A stretch of DNA of 64,000 nucleotides from contig NZ_JACVFB010000008.1 of assembly GCF_014529945.1 (NCBI RefSeq), forward strand, positions 62,001 through 126,000, given 5' to 3'. The number at the start of each line of letters is the position of its first letter. Positions within the stretch are counted from its first letter, which is position 1. This document shows, one piece after another, positions 14,916 to 23,893 of this stretch. Source of the DNA: Chitinophaga varians. GTDB taxonomy: Bacteria; Bacteroidota; Bacteroidia; Chitinophagales; Chitinophagaceae. The notes below the pieces were generated by a model. It saw only the letters and a program-made list of their open reading frames with translations, searched no databases and was not told where the DNA came from. Both the position numbers and the translations under genes were made by a program.

Positions 14916-17354
14916 ATGTCGCACCGTATCTACCTGTACAACCTGAACAACGAGGTAAACCGCCCCGTACCGGACGTTCCGGCGGAAGGCTCTCTTGAAA
15001 GCATATTACCTGTCATCGGCAGTCATGATAGTGACAGCATCACGCTGATGGAATGGAAATATGAGTTTCCCTTCTTTCTTCATCCGCTGTTTGCCGACAA
15101 CCCTTATCTGGGCACGCCCGCCTATAACGGCCAAAACGGCGGTATCTATGCCGGTGCGCCGCAAGGTATTACTGCACTGAAAAGGCTATACGATTTTATC
15201 GATACCCATGCGGAGGTATTGACCGATGATCCGGCAGCGTTCCGGAGCGACAAACAACAGATCTTCGACTTTCTCGATAAAAAAATCGCGTATACCGGCT
15301 TTCACCTCGACGCGTGGGACGTATTCAACATGAGCGACGAGCCCCACGAAGCGCAGGCCGCCGAACTGCTGGAGCAGATCCGGAACACCAATGCAGCCAT
15401 CGAAGCAGCGATAGCTGCCAACGACCCGTTGTTGCTCAACGAATGCCCGGATGTACAACAGAACCCTTATCACTTCAAAACCTTCCGGGATTTTTTCAGT
15501 ACCAGCGCCTATCGCCACGGCTGGAACGTCATCCGGTCGGGCTATTACGAGCCTGTGGAAGAAGACTCCGACCAGGAAGCATTTACCGAAAATGGCTTTA
15601 CGGGACTAAAGATTCATGGCGAAGTGGTGATTCCCGCCGAATACGACGAAGTATTTATTTTTCCGGAGCATGAGGACTTCGCGGTCGTTAACCGGGGAGG
15701 TAAATGGGGCTACGTAAACCGGCAGGGACAACTGGTTTCCGGGCTGGTCTATGACATGGCCGACGACGTAACAAATGGCCACGCCCTGGTAAAGTCGGGC
15801 GAACAATTTTATTTGTTGCTCCCCGGAGCACCTATTTCCGGCACAGGCTATGAAGATGTTTCCGTGCTTTCTGAAGAACCGCTGCTGTATGCCGCCTGCC
15901 GGCAAGGGCGCTATGGCGTCATCGATGCAGCAGGTCATCAGTTCCTGCCTTTTGCATTTACCCAGGACATAGAACTGCTCTATTATTCCGATATAAACCT
16001 GTTCGCTGCCCGACATGTGGAGACCCATGTCAGGCATTACTACACCCCGTCATTTACCCGCATAGGCGATGACAGTATCGACGAAGTAAGTCCGTTTGGC
16101 AGTTATAACAAAGGCACCTTATTTCAGTTTGTTCGCCGGAAACCACAGCCGCGCTATGGCCTCTTCACGGCAGACGGGAAAGAGCTGCTTCCTGTGATGT
16201 ATGACGAACTGGAGGAGATAACAGGTGATGCCCTTGTGGTACGCCAGGGCGCAAACAGCGGTATATGGTCCGTTTCCCATGGCTGGCAGGTACCGCTCTC
16301 CCCCATCAGCCTCGACCCGATTCCCGGATACGCCTGTATTATCAACCAGGATGGCAAACAGGGCATCTATATCTCAGCCAACAAGATCATTCCACCGGTT
16401 TACGATACCATTGCCCGGGAGATCGTGTGGCAGGATAACGGCGACTGGCACACCATCGCGGTGAATACTGCGGGCGTTTTCTCCATCACCCATCAAAGTG
16501 AGGTAACGCAGCTGACAACGGCGGATATTGCTGCCATCCTCATTACGGATAACCGTTACCGTTATTCAGATGAACTAGTGAGCGTTCTTATACAACTGGC
16601 CGGCGATGACATTCCCGACGATCTCCTGTATCAAAAAGGTGCTGACGCGCTGGATGCACAACAATACGAAGATGCCATCCGCTACTATAAAAAAGCAGCC
16701 GGCAAAGGCAACAAAGACGCTATGAATGACCTGGGTTTCCTCTATGAGACCATCGACGGTTATATCGATGACATGGCGGCATTTGACTGGTACAGCCGTG
16801 GTGTTGCCGCCGGCTCCTCCCATGCTGCCAACGGGCTGGGCAACTGTTACCAACATGGTATCGGTACTTCGCCGGACATCCGCAGAGCGCTGGAACTATA
16901 CCAGCAGGCCGCCTCACAGCATATACCCCATGCCAATTATAACCTCGGCATGCTGTATTATGAAGGTATCAAAGTGCCGAAAGACGATCACCAGGCACTG
17001 AAACATTTCGTATATGCGAGCAGGTTTGGGATCGACTGTTATAACTATATAGGCACCCTCTCTGAAGTGGCAGAAGACTATAAAAGCGCTGTAGATGCTT
17101 ATCGCAGCGGTATTAAGAATAAAGATGAATATTGTGCGTTCAACATGGCCCGGTTGTATGAACTGGGGCTTGGCGTGAAACCCGACGCCCGTAAAGCGCT
17201 CTCCCACTATATGAAAGCAGTGGACTTCGGAATGGAGGACGCGCTTCTGGAGCTACGCCGTATGTATCTCTACAATGAAGACGTTAAAGACGAAGTCCGG
17301 GCTAAACAGTATGAACAACAGGCACGCGACGCCGGACTCGATATTCCCGAATAA
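14916..17354 (+). CDS. WG-repeat and Sel1-repeat protein
   Basis: An 812-residue cytoplasmic protein with two repeat parts. WG (KWG) repeats lie at about residues 220-540: GGKWGYVNRQG, GRYGVIDAAG, PRYGLFTADG, GKQGIYISANK, each followed by a strand ending in a YDE/YDT motif. Sel1-like alpha-helical repeats lie at about 590-795: AMNDLGFLYE, AANGLGNCYQHGIG, ANYNLGMLYYEGI, CAFNMARLYELGLG, spaced about 36 residues. The first 200 residues form a domain I do not recognise (SHRIYLYNLNNEVNRP). Both repeats mediate protein contacts. A role as scaffold or regulator is likely, but no partner can be named. No signal peptide is present. Confidence 0.88.
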   Translation: MSHRIYLYNLNNEVNRPVPDVPAEGSLESILPVIGSHDSDSITLMEWKYEFPFFLHPLFADNPYLGTPAYNGQNGGIYAGAPQGITALKRLYDFIDTHAEVLTDDPAAFRSDKQQIFDFLDKKIAYTGFHLDAWDVFNMSDEPHEAQAAELLEQIRNTNAAIEAAIAANDPLLLNECPDVQQNPYHFKTFRDFFSTSAYRHGWNVIRSGYYEPVEEDSDQEAFTENGFTGLKIHGEVVIPAEYDEVFIFPEHEDFAVVNRGGKWGYVNRQGQLVSGLVYDMADDVTNGHALVKSGEQFYLLLPGAPISGTGYEDVSVLSEEPLLYAACRQGRYGVIDAAGHQFLPFAFTQDIELLYYSDINLFAARHVETHVRHYYTPSFTRIGDDSIDEVSPFGSYNKGTLFQFVRRKPQPRYGLFTADGKELLPVMYDELEEITGDALVVRQGANSGIWSVSHGWQVPLSPISLDPIPGYACIINQDGKQGIYISANKIIPPVYDTIAREIVWQDNGDWHTIAVNTAGVFSITHQSEVTQLTTADIAAILITDNRYRYSDELVSVLIQLAGDDIPDDLLYQKGADALDAQQYEDAIRYYKKAAGKGNKDAMNDLGFLYETIDGYIDDMAAFDWYSRGVAAGSSHAANGLGNCYQHGIGTSPDIRRALELYQQAASQHIPHANYNLGMLYYEGIKVPKDDHQALKHFVYASRFGIDCYNYIGTLSEVAEDYKSAVDAYRSGIKNKDEYCAFNMARLYELGLGVKPDARKALSHYMKAVDFGMEDALLELRRMYLYNEDVKDEVRAKQYEQQARDAGLDIPE

Positions 17355-17364
17355 AACATACAAA

Positions 17365-17386
17365 GGGCCGCCTGATCAGGCGGCCC
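17365..17386 (+). terminator. Hairpin after the WG/Sel1 gene
   Basis: A perfect 22-base palindrome (GGGCCGCCTGA and its complement) begins ten bases after the stop codon. The T run after it is poor, so it may act as a stabilising 3' hairpin or a weak bidirectional terminator for the convergent gene at 17410. Confidence 0.6.
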
Positions 17387-17409
17387 TCCCATTATGATCA
17401 GATACCCCA

Positions 17410-17583
17410 TCACGTTTTTTTCTCTGAATCGGATTCCGGAGGACTTTGTTGTTGTGTATCATCGGTAGTAGCGGGCTTTTCGGCCTGCTCTTCCGTAAAA
17501 TCTGATTCTCCTTCTGTACCCAATAAATCGTCTTTGGAAAACGGGGGATCTGGTCGTTCGGTTACATCCTTTTCTTTATCCAT
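17410..17583 (-). CDS. Small acidic, disordered hypothetical protein
   Basis: A 57-residue frame on the minus strand starting MDKEKDVTERP. It is highly charged and low in complexity (many Glu, Asp, Gln, Ser, Thr, Pro), with no hydrophobic core, so it should be disordered. Small acidic proteins of this kind are common in Chitinophagaceae genomes and are often annotated only as hypothetical. The frame is the only protein-like one in this 290-base gap. Function unknown. Confidence 0.5.
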   Translation of the reverse strand: MDKEKDVTERPDPPFSKDDLLGTEGESDFTEEQAEKPATTDDTQQQSPPESDSEKKT

Positions 17584-17670
17584 CACAACATGCTTTTATG
17601 AGTGAAAGAATCCGTATGGAATGATAAACCCCAAATCTGTGCCAGCCGCAGCGGGCCGGGGCATTTCCGT

Positions 17671-18027
17671 TTATTTTGTTTCCGGATAATCGATCCCTGC
17701 CTTTCGCATCAGATCAAAGCCATATTGTATCAGCATCTCTATTACCGGCAGGGCCTCCTTTCCTTTCTCCGTTATCCGGTACTCTACCTTTGGCGGCGCT
17801 ACCGGGAAAACGGTCCGCTCAATCATGCCCAATGTCTCCAGTTCCCTCAGTTGTGTGGTGAGCATCTTATGCGTGATATGTGGAATTTCACTCTTCAACT
17901 CCCCATAACGCAGCACTTTCTCCCGCAGCCTCCACAGTATCGGTATCTTCCAGGTACCACCGATATGATGCAGCGCATATTCCACCGGATTATAAAAAAC
18001 CTTGTTATCTACAATAAATTCAGGCAT
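17671..18027 (-). CDS. HxlR-family transcriptional regulator
   Basis: Winged-helix regulator of 118 residues. The HxlR domain covers nearly all of it: PVEYALHHIGGTWKIPILWRL, RYGELKSEIPHITHKMLTTQLREL, then the wing GMIERTVFPVAPPKVEYRITEKG, quoted here by its separate elements. The position before PVEYAL, which is the redox-sensing cysteine in HypR/YodB-like members, is Asn here, so thiol sensing by that residue is excluded. It is divergent from the esterase gene at 18134, with about 106 bases between, and so is a candidate regulator of that gene. Confidence 0.93.
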   Translation of the reverse strand: MPEFIVDNKVFYNPVEYALHHIGGTWKIPILWRLREKVLRYGELKSEIPHITHKMLTTQLRELETLGMIERTVFPVAPPKVEYRITEKGKEALPVIEMLIQYGFDLMRKAGIDYPETK

Positions 18028-18133
18028 ATCAGGTTGTTAAATAACGATACTCTCCTAAAAGTAAGTATCACACTTAAAAGTATAAGACGAATTACTACTC
18101 TTGCCTGCCACAACTTTGCATAAATTTTTTTCT

Positions 18134-19057
18134 ATGCAGACATACAACAGGCAGGTCAATGCAAATGTACAGGCTTATCTGGAAAGCGTAAATACCCACC
18201 GCGCTTCCACACCGGCAACAATAGCGACTTTCCGGCAGGCAACACTGGACGCGATGCCGGTGTGGAGCGGGGAAAAGACGGCCATTGCACAGGTAGTGCA
18301 ACGGCAGGTCAACGCGAATGTAAGCGTTACGATCTATCGCCCTGGACCGGGGATACGGCCGGCCGTGCTCTATTTCCACGGCGGCGGATGGGTACGTGGC
18401 AGCGTGGCCACGCACGACTGGCTGTGCCGGAATCTTGCCGCGCAATCAGGTGTCACCGTCGTTTCAGTAGAATATCGTTTGTCACCCGAACATGTATTTC
18501 CCGCGGCTATAGATGATGGTTTTGACGCCTTGTTATGGTTACAGGCCCATGCCGCCTCCCTTGATATAGACGCACAACGTATCGCTATTGGCGGCGACAG
18601 CTCCGGTGGCAACATCGCTATCGCGACGCTGCTGCGCGCCAGAGAGGCGGGTATTGCCCTCGCAGCACAACTGCTGGTATACCCTCCCGTCAATGCCAGC
18701 TTCGACACCCATTCCTATATCACCTATGCAGAAGGGTATCACCTCACCCGCCAGACGATGCAGCACTGTTGGCAGTCTTACACCGGCCATGAAGAAAATG
18801 CCCGTCATCCATGGGCATCCGTGATCCAAAACAATTTCAGGGGATTACCGCCAGCATTGATTATTGCAGCAGAATGTGATCCACTGCGCGATGACGGCAG
18901 ACAGCTGGCAGACCGATACACGGAAGACGGTGTACCGGTCCATTATTCACTGTATCCGGGCACTATCCATCCGTTCTTCCTCATGCCGGCACTGCTGCCG
19001 GAAGCGCGGGCAGCACAACGGGAGGCCGCGGCTTTCCTACGCAATGCACTGCAATAA
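18134..19057 (+). CDS. Alpha/beta-hydrolase, HSL-type esterase/lipase
   Basis: Carboxylesterase of the hormone-sensitive-lipase family, about 307 residues, cytoplasmic. The oxyanion-hole motif YFHGGGW is at about residue 80, the nucleophile elbow GGDSSGGN at about 154, the acidic residue in ECDPLRDDG at about 246 and the catalytic His in GTIHPFF at about 278. I chose the ATG at 18134; a TTG at 18101 gives a longer frame but falls inside the probable promoter (AACTTTGC at 18112-18119). Divergent from the HxlR regulator. Natural substrate unknown; short acyl esters are typical. Confidence 0.92.
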   Translation: MQTYNRQVNANVQAYLESVNTHRASTPATIATFRQATLDAMPVWSGEKTAIAQVVQRQVNANVSVTIYRPGPGIRPAVLYFHGGGWVRGSVATHDWLCRNLAAQSGVTVVSVEYRLSPEHVFPAAIDDGFDALLWLQAHAASLDIDAQRIAIGGDSSGGNIAIATLLRAREAGIALAAQLLVYPPVNASFDTHSYITYAEGYHLTRQTMQHCWQSYTGHEENARHPWASVIQNNFRGLPPALIIAAECDPLRDDGRQLADRYTEDGVPVHYSLYPGTIHPFFLMPALLPEARAAQREAAAFLRNALQ

Positions 19058-19062
19058 ATGTA

Positions 19063-19085
19063 CGGCGGAACGATCCGTTCCGCCG
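19063..19085. terminator. Bidirectional terminator
   Basis: Perfect 10-bp stem CGGCGGAACG / CGTTCCGCCG with a three-base loop, between the stop codons of the convergent esterase (19057) and acetyltransferase (19090) genes. Confidence 0.7.
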
Positions 19086-19089
19086 GTAC

Positions 19090-19596
19090 TTATGCCGGCC
19101 GATGCAACACAAAATAAGCTGCTTCCTTCTGGTCGCGCACAATATTATGCGGCGCCCTGCTGAAGCCGGCCTTCTCCAATACTTTCTGTGAACCAATATT
19201 ATCCGGATGTGTCAGCGCTACCACATCGCGGGCACTGGTGTGCGTAAAACAATACGCTACCAGCGCTTTGCTCACGGTCGTGGCAATCCCTCTCCCCCAG
19301 TATGCCTTCGCCAGCGTATAGCCAATTTCCAGTTGACCGGGTACTTCCACAAAAGGCCTTGCGAGGCAGGTGCCTATAAAGTCGTTGGTCACCGCATCCC
19401 AGATACCCCAGCGGCTGAATAATCCTTTACGGTAATCTTCCAGCGCCACTGCGAATAATTGTCTGTAACGTTCCGGCGTATTAGGAGGCAGGTACCGCGC
19501 CACTTCCGGATCTGCCAGCAGGGCCAGGAACAAGTCCAGGTCTTCCGGCAAAAATTCACGGACGAGAATAGTGTCGTTCTTATATAATATACGCAT
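19090..19596 (-). CDS. GNAT N-acetyltransferase (RimJ/RimL type)
   Basis: Acetyl-CoA-dependent acetyltransferase of 168 residues, of the RimJ/RimL branch. Visible elements: LVREFLPEDLDLFLALL (strand 1 and helix 1), IGTCLAR, the central strand LEIGYTLAKAYWGRGIAT with the acetyl-CoA loop, and the C-terminal LTHPDNIGSQKVLEKAGF typical of the family. I chose the ATG at 19596 (MRILYKND): the frame is open 61 codons further upstream, but that stretch has no family similarity and contains a promoter-like TAccTTTG (19745-19738, minus strand). Substrate unknown. Confidence 0.88.
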   Translation of the reverse strand: MRILYKNDTILVREFLPEDLDLFLALLADPEVARYLPPNTPERYRQLFAVALEDYRKGLFSRWGIWDAVTNDFIGTCLARPFVEVPGQLEIGYTLAKAYWGRGIATTVSKALVAYCFTHTSARDVVALTHPDNIGSQKVLEKAGFSRAPHNIVRDQKEAAYFVLHRPA

Positions 19597-19894
19597 GTTA
19601 ATGGGTGTTATATTGTTGGCAATAGTTACCATGTCACTTTTGGTGGTTGGTGGAAATTTCGTATATTCATCCAGGTAATTACTCAGTCGAATAACCATCA
19701 GATCAATACAGTCCTTACAGCACCCACCAACTATTACCAAAGGTACATTATACTTTTTTACCACCTTCCATACGTCCATACTTATCAGGTCAACATATCT
19801 GTACCGTAAGTCATCCTGATAAACCCGCTGTAGGTATCCAGCGCAGGAAACCCGTGTCTATTCTTTATTTGTTCAACCTATAAAAAAAACCAAC
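19597..19894. other. Intergenic region between divergent genes
   Basis: About 300 bases without a convincing gene. A minus-strand TAccTTTG (19738-19745) can serve the acetyltransferase gene, which would then have a leader of about 135 bases. An in-frame extension of that gene to 19779 is open but contains Cys-rich sequence unlike any acetyltransferase. I see no hairpin or leader peptide that explains the long leader. Confidence 0.4.
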
Positions 19895-21382
19895 ATGAAA
19901 TCGCGATTAAGTTTCATCCTGGCCTTAAGCCTTAGTATGGCAGGATGTACCAAAAAAGTACAGGACCTTCCTGCTGACCAACCCCTTGACAACGTGCAAC
20001 AGGCCGTCGGCCTGAAAGGCCAGAACCATCTGCTGCCCGGCGTAAACGAGTACCGGCTGCTCGTAAAGTTCAGGGCCGCTGCCATTCAGGATGTAGAAAA
20101 AAACCAACCCGTATTTGCAGCGCGGCAGGCGCCAACGGCCGCCACTACCTGGAGCGCCACTGCCGGCGACGTACAGGCGTATACGTATGAACAGGCCATC
20201 CCGCTCAGCCCTGAGGAGAAAACGGCACTGAAGCAGGGACGTCAGGCAGCACCGGCACCCGGTGCGTTCAACCGCTACGCTTTCAGAGGGCTGCTATATG
20301 TAAAAGAAGCCCCTGGCCTCTCTCCGGCGGAAGTGCTGAAGCTGGCCAACAGTTTTGAACAGCTGGACATCGTGGAGTATGCGGCTATTGAACCGGTGAC
20401 CCCGCCACCGCCTCCCACGCCTGACTACACCGGTCAGCAGTACTACAAAGACTTTATTGACGCCAACAATCCTTCCATACGTGGTATCAATGCCACCTAT
20501 GCCTGGTCTATCGGCGTTACCGGCTCCGGTATCCGGATCGCTGACATTGAATGGGGCTACAACAAAAACCATGAAGACCTGATCGGTGGCCGTAACCTGG
20601 AAGTGCTGCCGCCACCGGATGATCAGTATAAAGATCATGGCACCGCGGTGGTGAGCATACTGGCGGCGAAAAACAATGGTTTTGGCGTCACCGGCCTGGT
20701 GTATGGCGCCGACAGTGTGTACGTTATCTCGGAACGGGTAGCTGGCAGGCCTGCCGGCATCGCTGCCGGTCTGCGGCGGTTACGCCGCGGAGACGTGTTC
20801 CTGTATGAAATGCAAACGGGCGGTCAGGGCGGACAATATGTTCCGGCCGATTACAACCAGGCGGTATGGGACATTACCAAAACCGCCACCGATTCCGGTA
20901 TTGTCATCGTGGCTGCCGGTGGCAATGGCAACCAGGACCTCGACGGCGCTTTCTACGCCAGCTATCGCGCCCGGGGCGACAATGGCGCCATCATCGTAGG
21001 CGCCGGTACTAAATCGCAGCAGAACAAAGCCAGCTTCTCCACCTATGGCAGCCCGGTACATGTACAGGGCTGGGGCGACTGGTCGGTGACCAGCGCAGGA
21101 TACGGCACGCTGTATAATGGAGGCCCCAATGCCACCTATGCCAACGGCTTCTCCGGCACCTCCTCCGCCACGCCCATTGTGGCCTCGGCCGTGGTGGCCG
21201 TGCAATCATGGTATAAAGCCCGCACCGGCACGGTACTATCGCCACGGGCTATACGTAATTTGCTGATCAATACCGGTTCACCGCAAGGCACCGGCGGCCA
21301 CATAGGGCCGCTCCCTAATATTAAGGCGGCGATAGAATCGCTGCTGGCAACCGGCTTATCAGCCACCGCCAGACGTTATTGA
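19895..21382 (+). CDS. S8 (subtilisin-like) serine peptidase, lipoprotein
   Basis: Exported subtilase of 495 residues. The signal peptide ends in a lipobox (SMAGC), so it is anchored by lipid to a membrane, likely the outer one. A propeptide-like region spans about 40-180 and includes a proline-rich linker (PPPPPTPDYTG). The peptidase domain (about 195-480) has the catalytic Asp in IRIADIEWGYN, His in DHGTAVVSIL, the oxyanion Asn in AAGGNGN and Ser in GFSGTSSATPIVAS. All four are intact, so it should be active. The C-terminus lacks a type IX secretion signal. It stands alone between two terminators or promoters. Confidence 0.93.
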   Translation: MKSRLSFILALSLSMAGCTKKVQDLPADQPLDNVQQAVGLKGQNHLLPGVNEYRLLVKFRAAAIQDVEKNQPVFAARQAPTAATTWSATAGDVQAYTYEQAIPLSPEEKTALKQGRQAAPAPGAFNRYAFRGLLYVKEAPGLSPAEVLKLANSFEQLDIVEYAAIEPVTPPPPPTPDYTGQQYYKDFIDANNPSIRGINATYAWSIGVTGSGIRIADIEWGYNKNHEDLIGGRNLEVLPPPDDQYKDHGTAVVSILAAKNNGFGVTGLVYGADSVYVISERVAGRPAGIAAGLRRLRRGDVFLYEMQTGGQGGQYVPADYNQAVWDITKTATDSGIVIVAAGGNGNQDLDGAFYASYRARGDNGAIIVGAGTKSQQNKASFSTYGSPVHVQGWGDWSVTSAGYGTLYNGGPNATYANGFSGTSSATPIVASAVVAVQSWYKARTGTVLSPRAIRNLLINTGSPQGTGGHIGPLPNIKAAIESLLATGLSATARRY

Positions 21383-21395
21383 GATCGTCTATAAA

Positions 21396-21429
21396 AGCAA
21401 CAACCCGCTGTACACAGCGGGTTGTTGCT
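21396..21429. terminator. Bidirectional terminator
   Basis: A perfect 15-bp stem AGCAACAACCCGCTG with a four-base loop TACA, between the convergent peptidase and acetyltransferase genes. On the minus strand it is followed by TTTTAT. Confidence 0.85.
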
Positions 21430-21451
21430 CACTATAAATTGTTCTTTCTGC

Positions 21452-21967
21452 CTATTCTGTTGCATAAAACGATGCATGATACTGCACCGTGCCCGTAGGC
21501 ACTATTCCCTCAAAAGCCAATACCTGAAAGTATTCTGCCGGCGCTTCGGGATACAGCAGCCCGGCGTCTGCTCTAAAACCAAACCGTCCGTAATAGGCCG
21601 GCTCTCCCAGCACCACGCAGCCTTTGGCGCCCAACTGTCTCAACTCCGCAAGCGCCGCTTTGATCAGTGCCGAACCAACGCCTGTCCCCTGCCGTTCCGG
21701 GAGAACAGATACAGGGCCCAGTCCGAACCATCCGGGCTCGCCTGAAGATATCTCCACCGGAGAAATGGCCACATGGCCTATCAATGTTTCGTTTTCTTCC
21801 GCCACCAGCGACAGGGTTAGTTGCCCACTGGCCCGCAGTGCGCGGATGATAAACTGTTCGGTACCGCTGGCATGGGCCGCAGAGAGGAAAGCCGCTTTGG
21901 TTACGGTATCAATTTGTGGGATATCGGATATTTTTTCTTTTCGGAGGATATATGTGTTTGTATTCAT
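21452..21967 (-). CDS. GNAT N-acetyltransferase (YhbS-like)
   Basis: Acetyltransferase of 171 residues, resembling the YhbS group. The core reads GHVAISPVEISSG, GLGPVSVLPERQGTGVGSALI with the Q/RxxGxG acetyl-CoA loop, and GCVVLGEPAYYGRFGF, which is typical of this group. I chose the ATG at 21967 (MNTNTYILRKEKISD); the 30 codons upstream show no family similarity. A hairpin at 22061-22075 separates it from the SUKH-like gene on the same strand. Substrate unknown; some members act on small amines or peptides. Confidence 0.9.
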   Translation of the reverse strand: MNTNTYILRKEKISDIPQIDTVTKAAFLSAAHASGTEQFIIRALRASGQLTLSLVAEENETLIGHVAISPVEISSGEPGWFGLGPVSVLPERQGTGVGSALIKAALAELRQLGAKGCVVLGEPAYYGRFGFRADAGLLYPEAPAEYFQVLAFEGIVPTGTVQYHASFYATE

Positions 21968-22060
21968 TGCCGGATAATAATTATCCTGATGCCTCGTTGG
22001 ACCAACCAGGCATAACAGGTGTGTATAAATGTTTTTCCTTAAAAAGTGCGTATGCAATTA

Positions 22061-22075
22061 CCGGCGGAGCGCCGG
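22061..22075 (-). terminator. Hairpin after the SUKH-like gene
   Basis: CCGGCG/CGCCGG with a three-base loop, extended on both sides by AATT/AATT through a G-T pair, followed on the minus strand by CTTTTT some 12 bases later. Probable weak terminator. Confidence 0.5.
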
Positions 22076-22122
22076 CAATTACGCTATGACAATATCCAGC
22101 ATTCGACAAAGGTAAGAAAAAA

Positions 22123-22620
22123 TTACTCCCAATATTTTGCGCCCTGTGCGTGGTATAACCGAAGCAGGAAGTCTTGCAGGGAATCAGCCACCCGGGGCCA
22201 GTCAGCACGGGCATACAGCGGCAGACAAACATAAATAGCGCCACGACCGTCGGCCATCAGTAATTCGGTATCACCATAAAAACCGCCGAACACCAGGTCA
22301 TCCGCGAGGATGTCCTGACTTCGGATAGCCCGCTGCCGGGCTGTTTCTGCCAGCGTGGCGGCAGGTGAATATATAACCACCCCCCACTGACCGTACGTTT
22401 CGTCCTTAAATAAATCCGCCTGTGCGGATATTTTCCAAAACTGTAGCAGTTCAGCAGCCGAAGCGGGAAAATCTTTCATCGTGGCTTCCTCCCACCATCC
22501 TTCGTCAAAACTGCACCGCAAAAGAAAAGGGCACGCCGTTCCGAAATGCACCGCCTCTCTGGCCGTCTGCCAGTCCCGTTTTATCTTGTCTGTTATCGCT
22601 GTCAGATTATTCATCAGCAT
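22123..22620 (-). CDS. SMI1/KNR4 (SUKH)-like protein
   Basis: A 165-residue soluble protein that resembles SUKH-superfamily proteins in its second half: LADDLVFGGFYGDTELLM, then AIYVCLPLYARADWPRVADSLQDFLL, where the strand-rich core is followed by a helix. SUKH proteins in bacteria are often immunity proteins of polymorphic toxins, but they occur alone too, and no toxin gene is adjacent here. Other possible starts are the Met at residue 3. The family call is moderate. Confidence 0.6.
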   Translation of the reverse strand: MLMNNLTAITDKIKRDWQTAREAVHFGTACPFLLRCSFDEGWWEEATMKDFPASAAELLQFWKISAQADLFKDETYGQWGVVIYSPAATLAETARQRAIRSQDILADDLVFGGFYGDTELLMADGRGAIYVCLPLYARADWPRVADSLQDFLLRLYHAQGAKYWE

Positions 22621-22656
22621 GGTTTCCTACGCAAATTTATTTGGTAAATTTGAAAT

Positions 22657-23124
22657 ATGATCTACCGCCTCCTGTTTATACTCCTGTTCCTGCCAACAAC
22701 GCCGCCCGGCAAAAAAGTAATTTCCGGCCGTCTGGACACCAACAAACCTAAGGATTATGAAGCATCACTTTCTCAGATCGTCCTGAAAAATAAAGGGAAA
22801 GTTATCGGAAGGAGCAACATTACCCGGCAGGGTGAATTCATATCTACGATCTTTGACCGCAGGCCTGAGCAGGTAGATATTCTCTATACTGAATTTGGTA
22901 TGGACGCTGAGATGTACCTTCAGCATATTAATCTGACTAATACAACAGACACCTTGCGCCTTACGCTTCCTATTCCTGTGCCTGTCGCAACAGACGGTGC
23001 CGGCAGCGCTATTTGCCCAAAATGCAACAAGGCGGATAAAACAAGGGAAGTGGTTTCGGGGCGTATACAAAGATCTACCTATGGACCACACTGGCGCTGT
23101 AACAGAGACAATATCTTTTTTTAG
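22657..23124 (+). CDS. Secreted hypothetical protein
   Basis: A 155-residue protein that starts with a hydrophobic signal segment (MIYRLLFILLFLPTT) and lacks a lipobox, so it is probably periplasmic. The rest is strand-rich (KKVISGRLDTNK, TRQGEFISTIFD, DILYTEFGMDAEMYLQHINL), like carboxypeptidase-regulatory or transthyretin-like domains. A CPKC pair sits at about residue 122-125, and another Cys at about 148. I do not recognise a family. Its 3' end overlaps the convergent methyltransferase gene by four bases. Confidence 0.65.
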   Translation: MIYRLLFILLFLPTTPPGKKVISGRLDTNKPKDYEASLSQIVLKNKGKVIGRSNITRQGEFISTIFDRRPEQVDILYTEFGMDAEMYLQHINLTNTTDTLRLTLPIPVPVATDGAGSAICPKCNKADKTREVVSGRIQRSTYGPHWRCNRDNIFF

Positions 23125-23798
23125 GCAGATACCTGCAACACAAATATCACTGATACCGGCGCCTGTGTTTCCGGATGTACCGGCTCCGCTAATTGTTGGA
23201 GGGTCAGGCCTGCTTCTGTAAACAACCGTATCCAGTCTTCCAGCGTTCTGAAATACCACGGATAGGGCTGTACGAATTCGCGTTTCATCCCGTTCCAGCT
23301 GCCCTCCTTCCATCCGGAGATATAAGGCTCCTGCCGCGCAATCACCAGCGGATGCAGGGTCTGGATAAACAGCAGCCCGTTGTCGGCCACCACCCTGCGG
23401 ATGTTTTTCACTAATGCTTCCGTGTCGGTCTGGTCCAGCAGCGCGAAATTGATAACCGCCGCATCAAATTTTTTGTCTACCGTGTACATTCCGGTGGCGA
23501 TATCCTGGAAACTGGCCACCTCATAGGTCCCTCCGCCTTTTTCCAGCGCATTGCCGATCAATGCCGCTACCGTGTCTACGCCGGAGGCCCTGAGGCCTTT
23601 GTTGTGCAGCGCACGCGTCAGCCACCCTTCGCCGCAACCGATATCCAGTACCGACACCAGCGGGTAGCTGGTTATCGTGCGGACAATCGCCTCGTTGGTA
23701 ACAAGTATCCGGGATTCTATTTCTCCATGATCGATAGTCGCTATCCACTGATCTGCATTGGCATGCCAGGAAGCAATGATACGGTTGCCCTCACTCAT
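23121..23798 (-). CDS. Class I SAM-dependent methyltransferase
   Basis: Methyltransferase of 225 residues (Methyltransf_11/25 type). The SAM-binding motif I is VLDIGCGEGWLTRAL (about residues 50-64), motif II lies near ASGVDTVAALI, and motif III near FDAAVINFALL. The C-terminal part (with PYPWYFRTLEDWIRLFTEAGL) is typical of enzymes related to small-molecule methylation such as UbiE/Tam groups. Substrate unknown. It is divergent from the thioredoxin-like gene at 23938, with 139 bases between. Confidence 0.9.
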   Translation of the reverse strand: MSEGNRIIASWHANADQWIATIDHGEIESRILVTNEAIVRTITSYPLVSVLDIGCGEGWLTRALHNKGLRASGVDTVAALIGNALEKGGGTYEVASFQDIATGMYTVDKKFDAAVINFALLDQTDTEALVKNIRRVVADNGLLFIQTLHPLVIARQEPYISGWKEGSWNGMKREFVQPYPWYFRTLEDWIRLFTEAGLTLQQLAEPVHPETQAPVSVIFVLQVSA

Positions 23799-23893
23799 AA
23801 CGGGTAGATTTAAAGTACCTAAGTTACTCTTTTAAAAAAACTGGACCACCTGCATTTATGGAATCTGGACCAGACACCTCCCCCAGCAACCCG

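Noticed and set aside
18101..18133. Upstream TTG start for the esterase
   Set aside because: The extra residues cover an AACTTTGC promoter-like sequence and are not part of the hydrolase fold.
19597..19779. N-terminal extension of the acetyltransferase
   Set aside because: No similarity to the family, Cys-rich, and overlaps a TAccTTTG promoter box; the ATG at 19596 gives a complete domain.
22123..23124. Toxin-immunity locus around the SUKH-like gene
   Set aside because: No toxin, secretion-marker or Rhs-type gene is next to it; the neighbour is a small secreted protein of unknown type.
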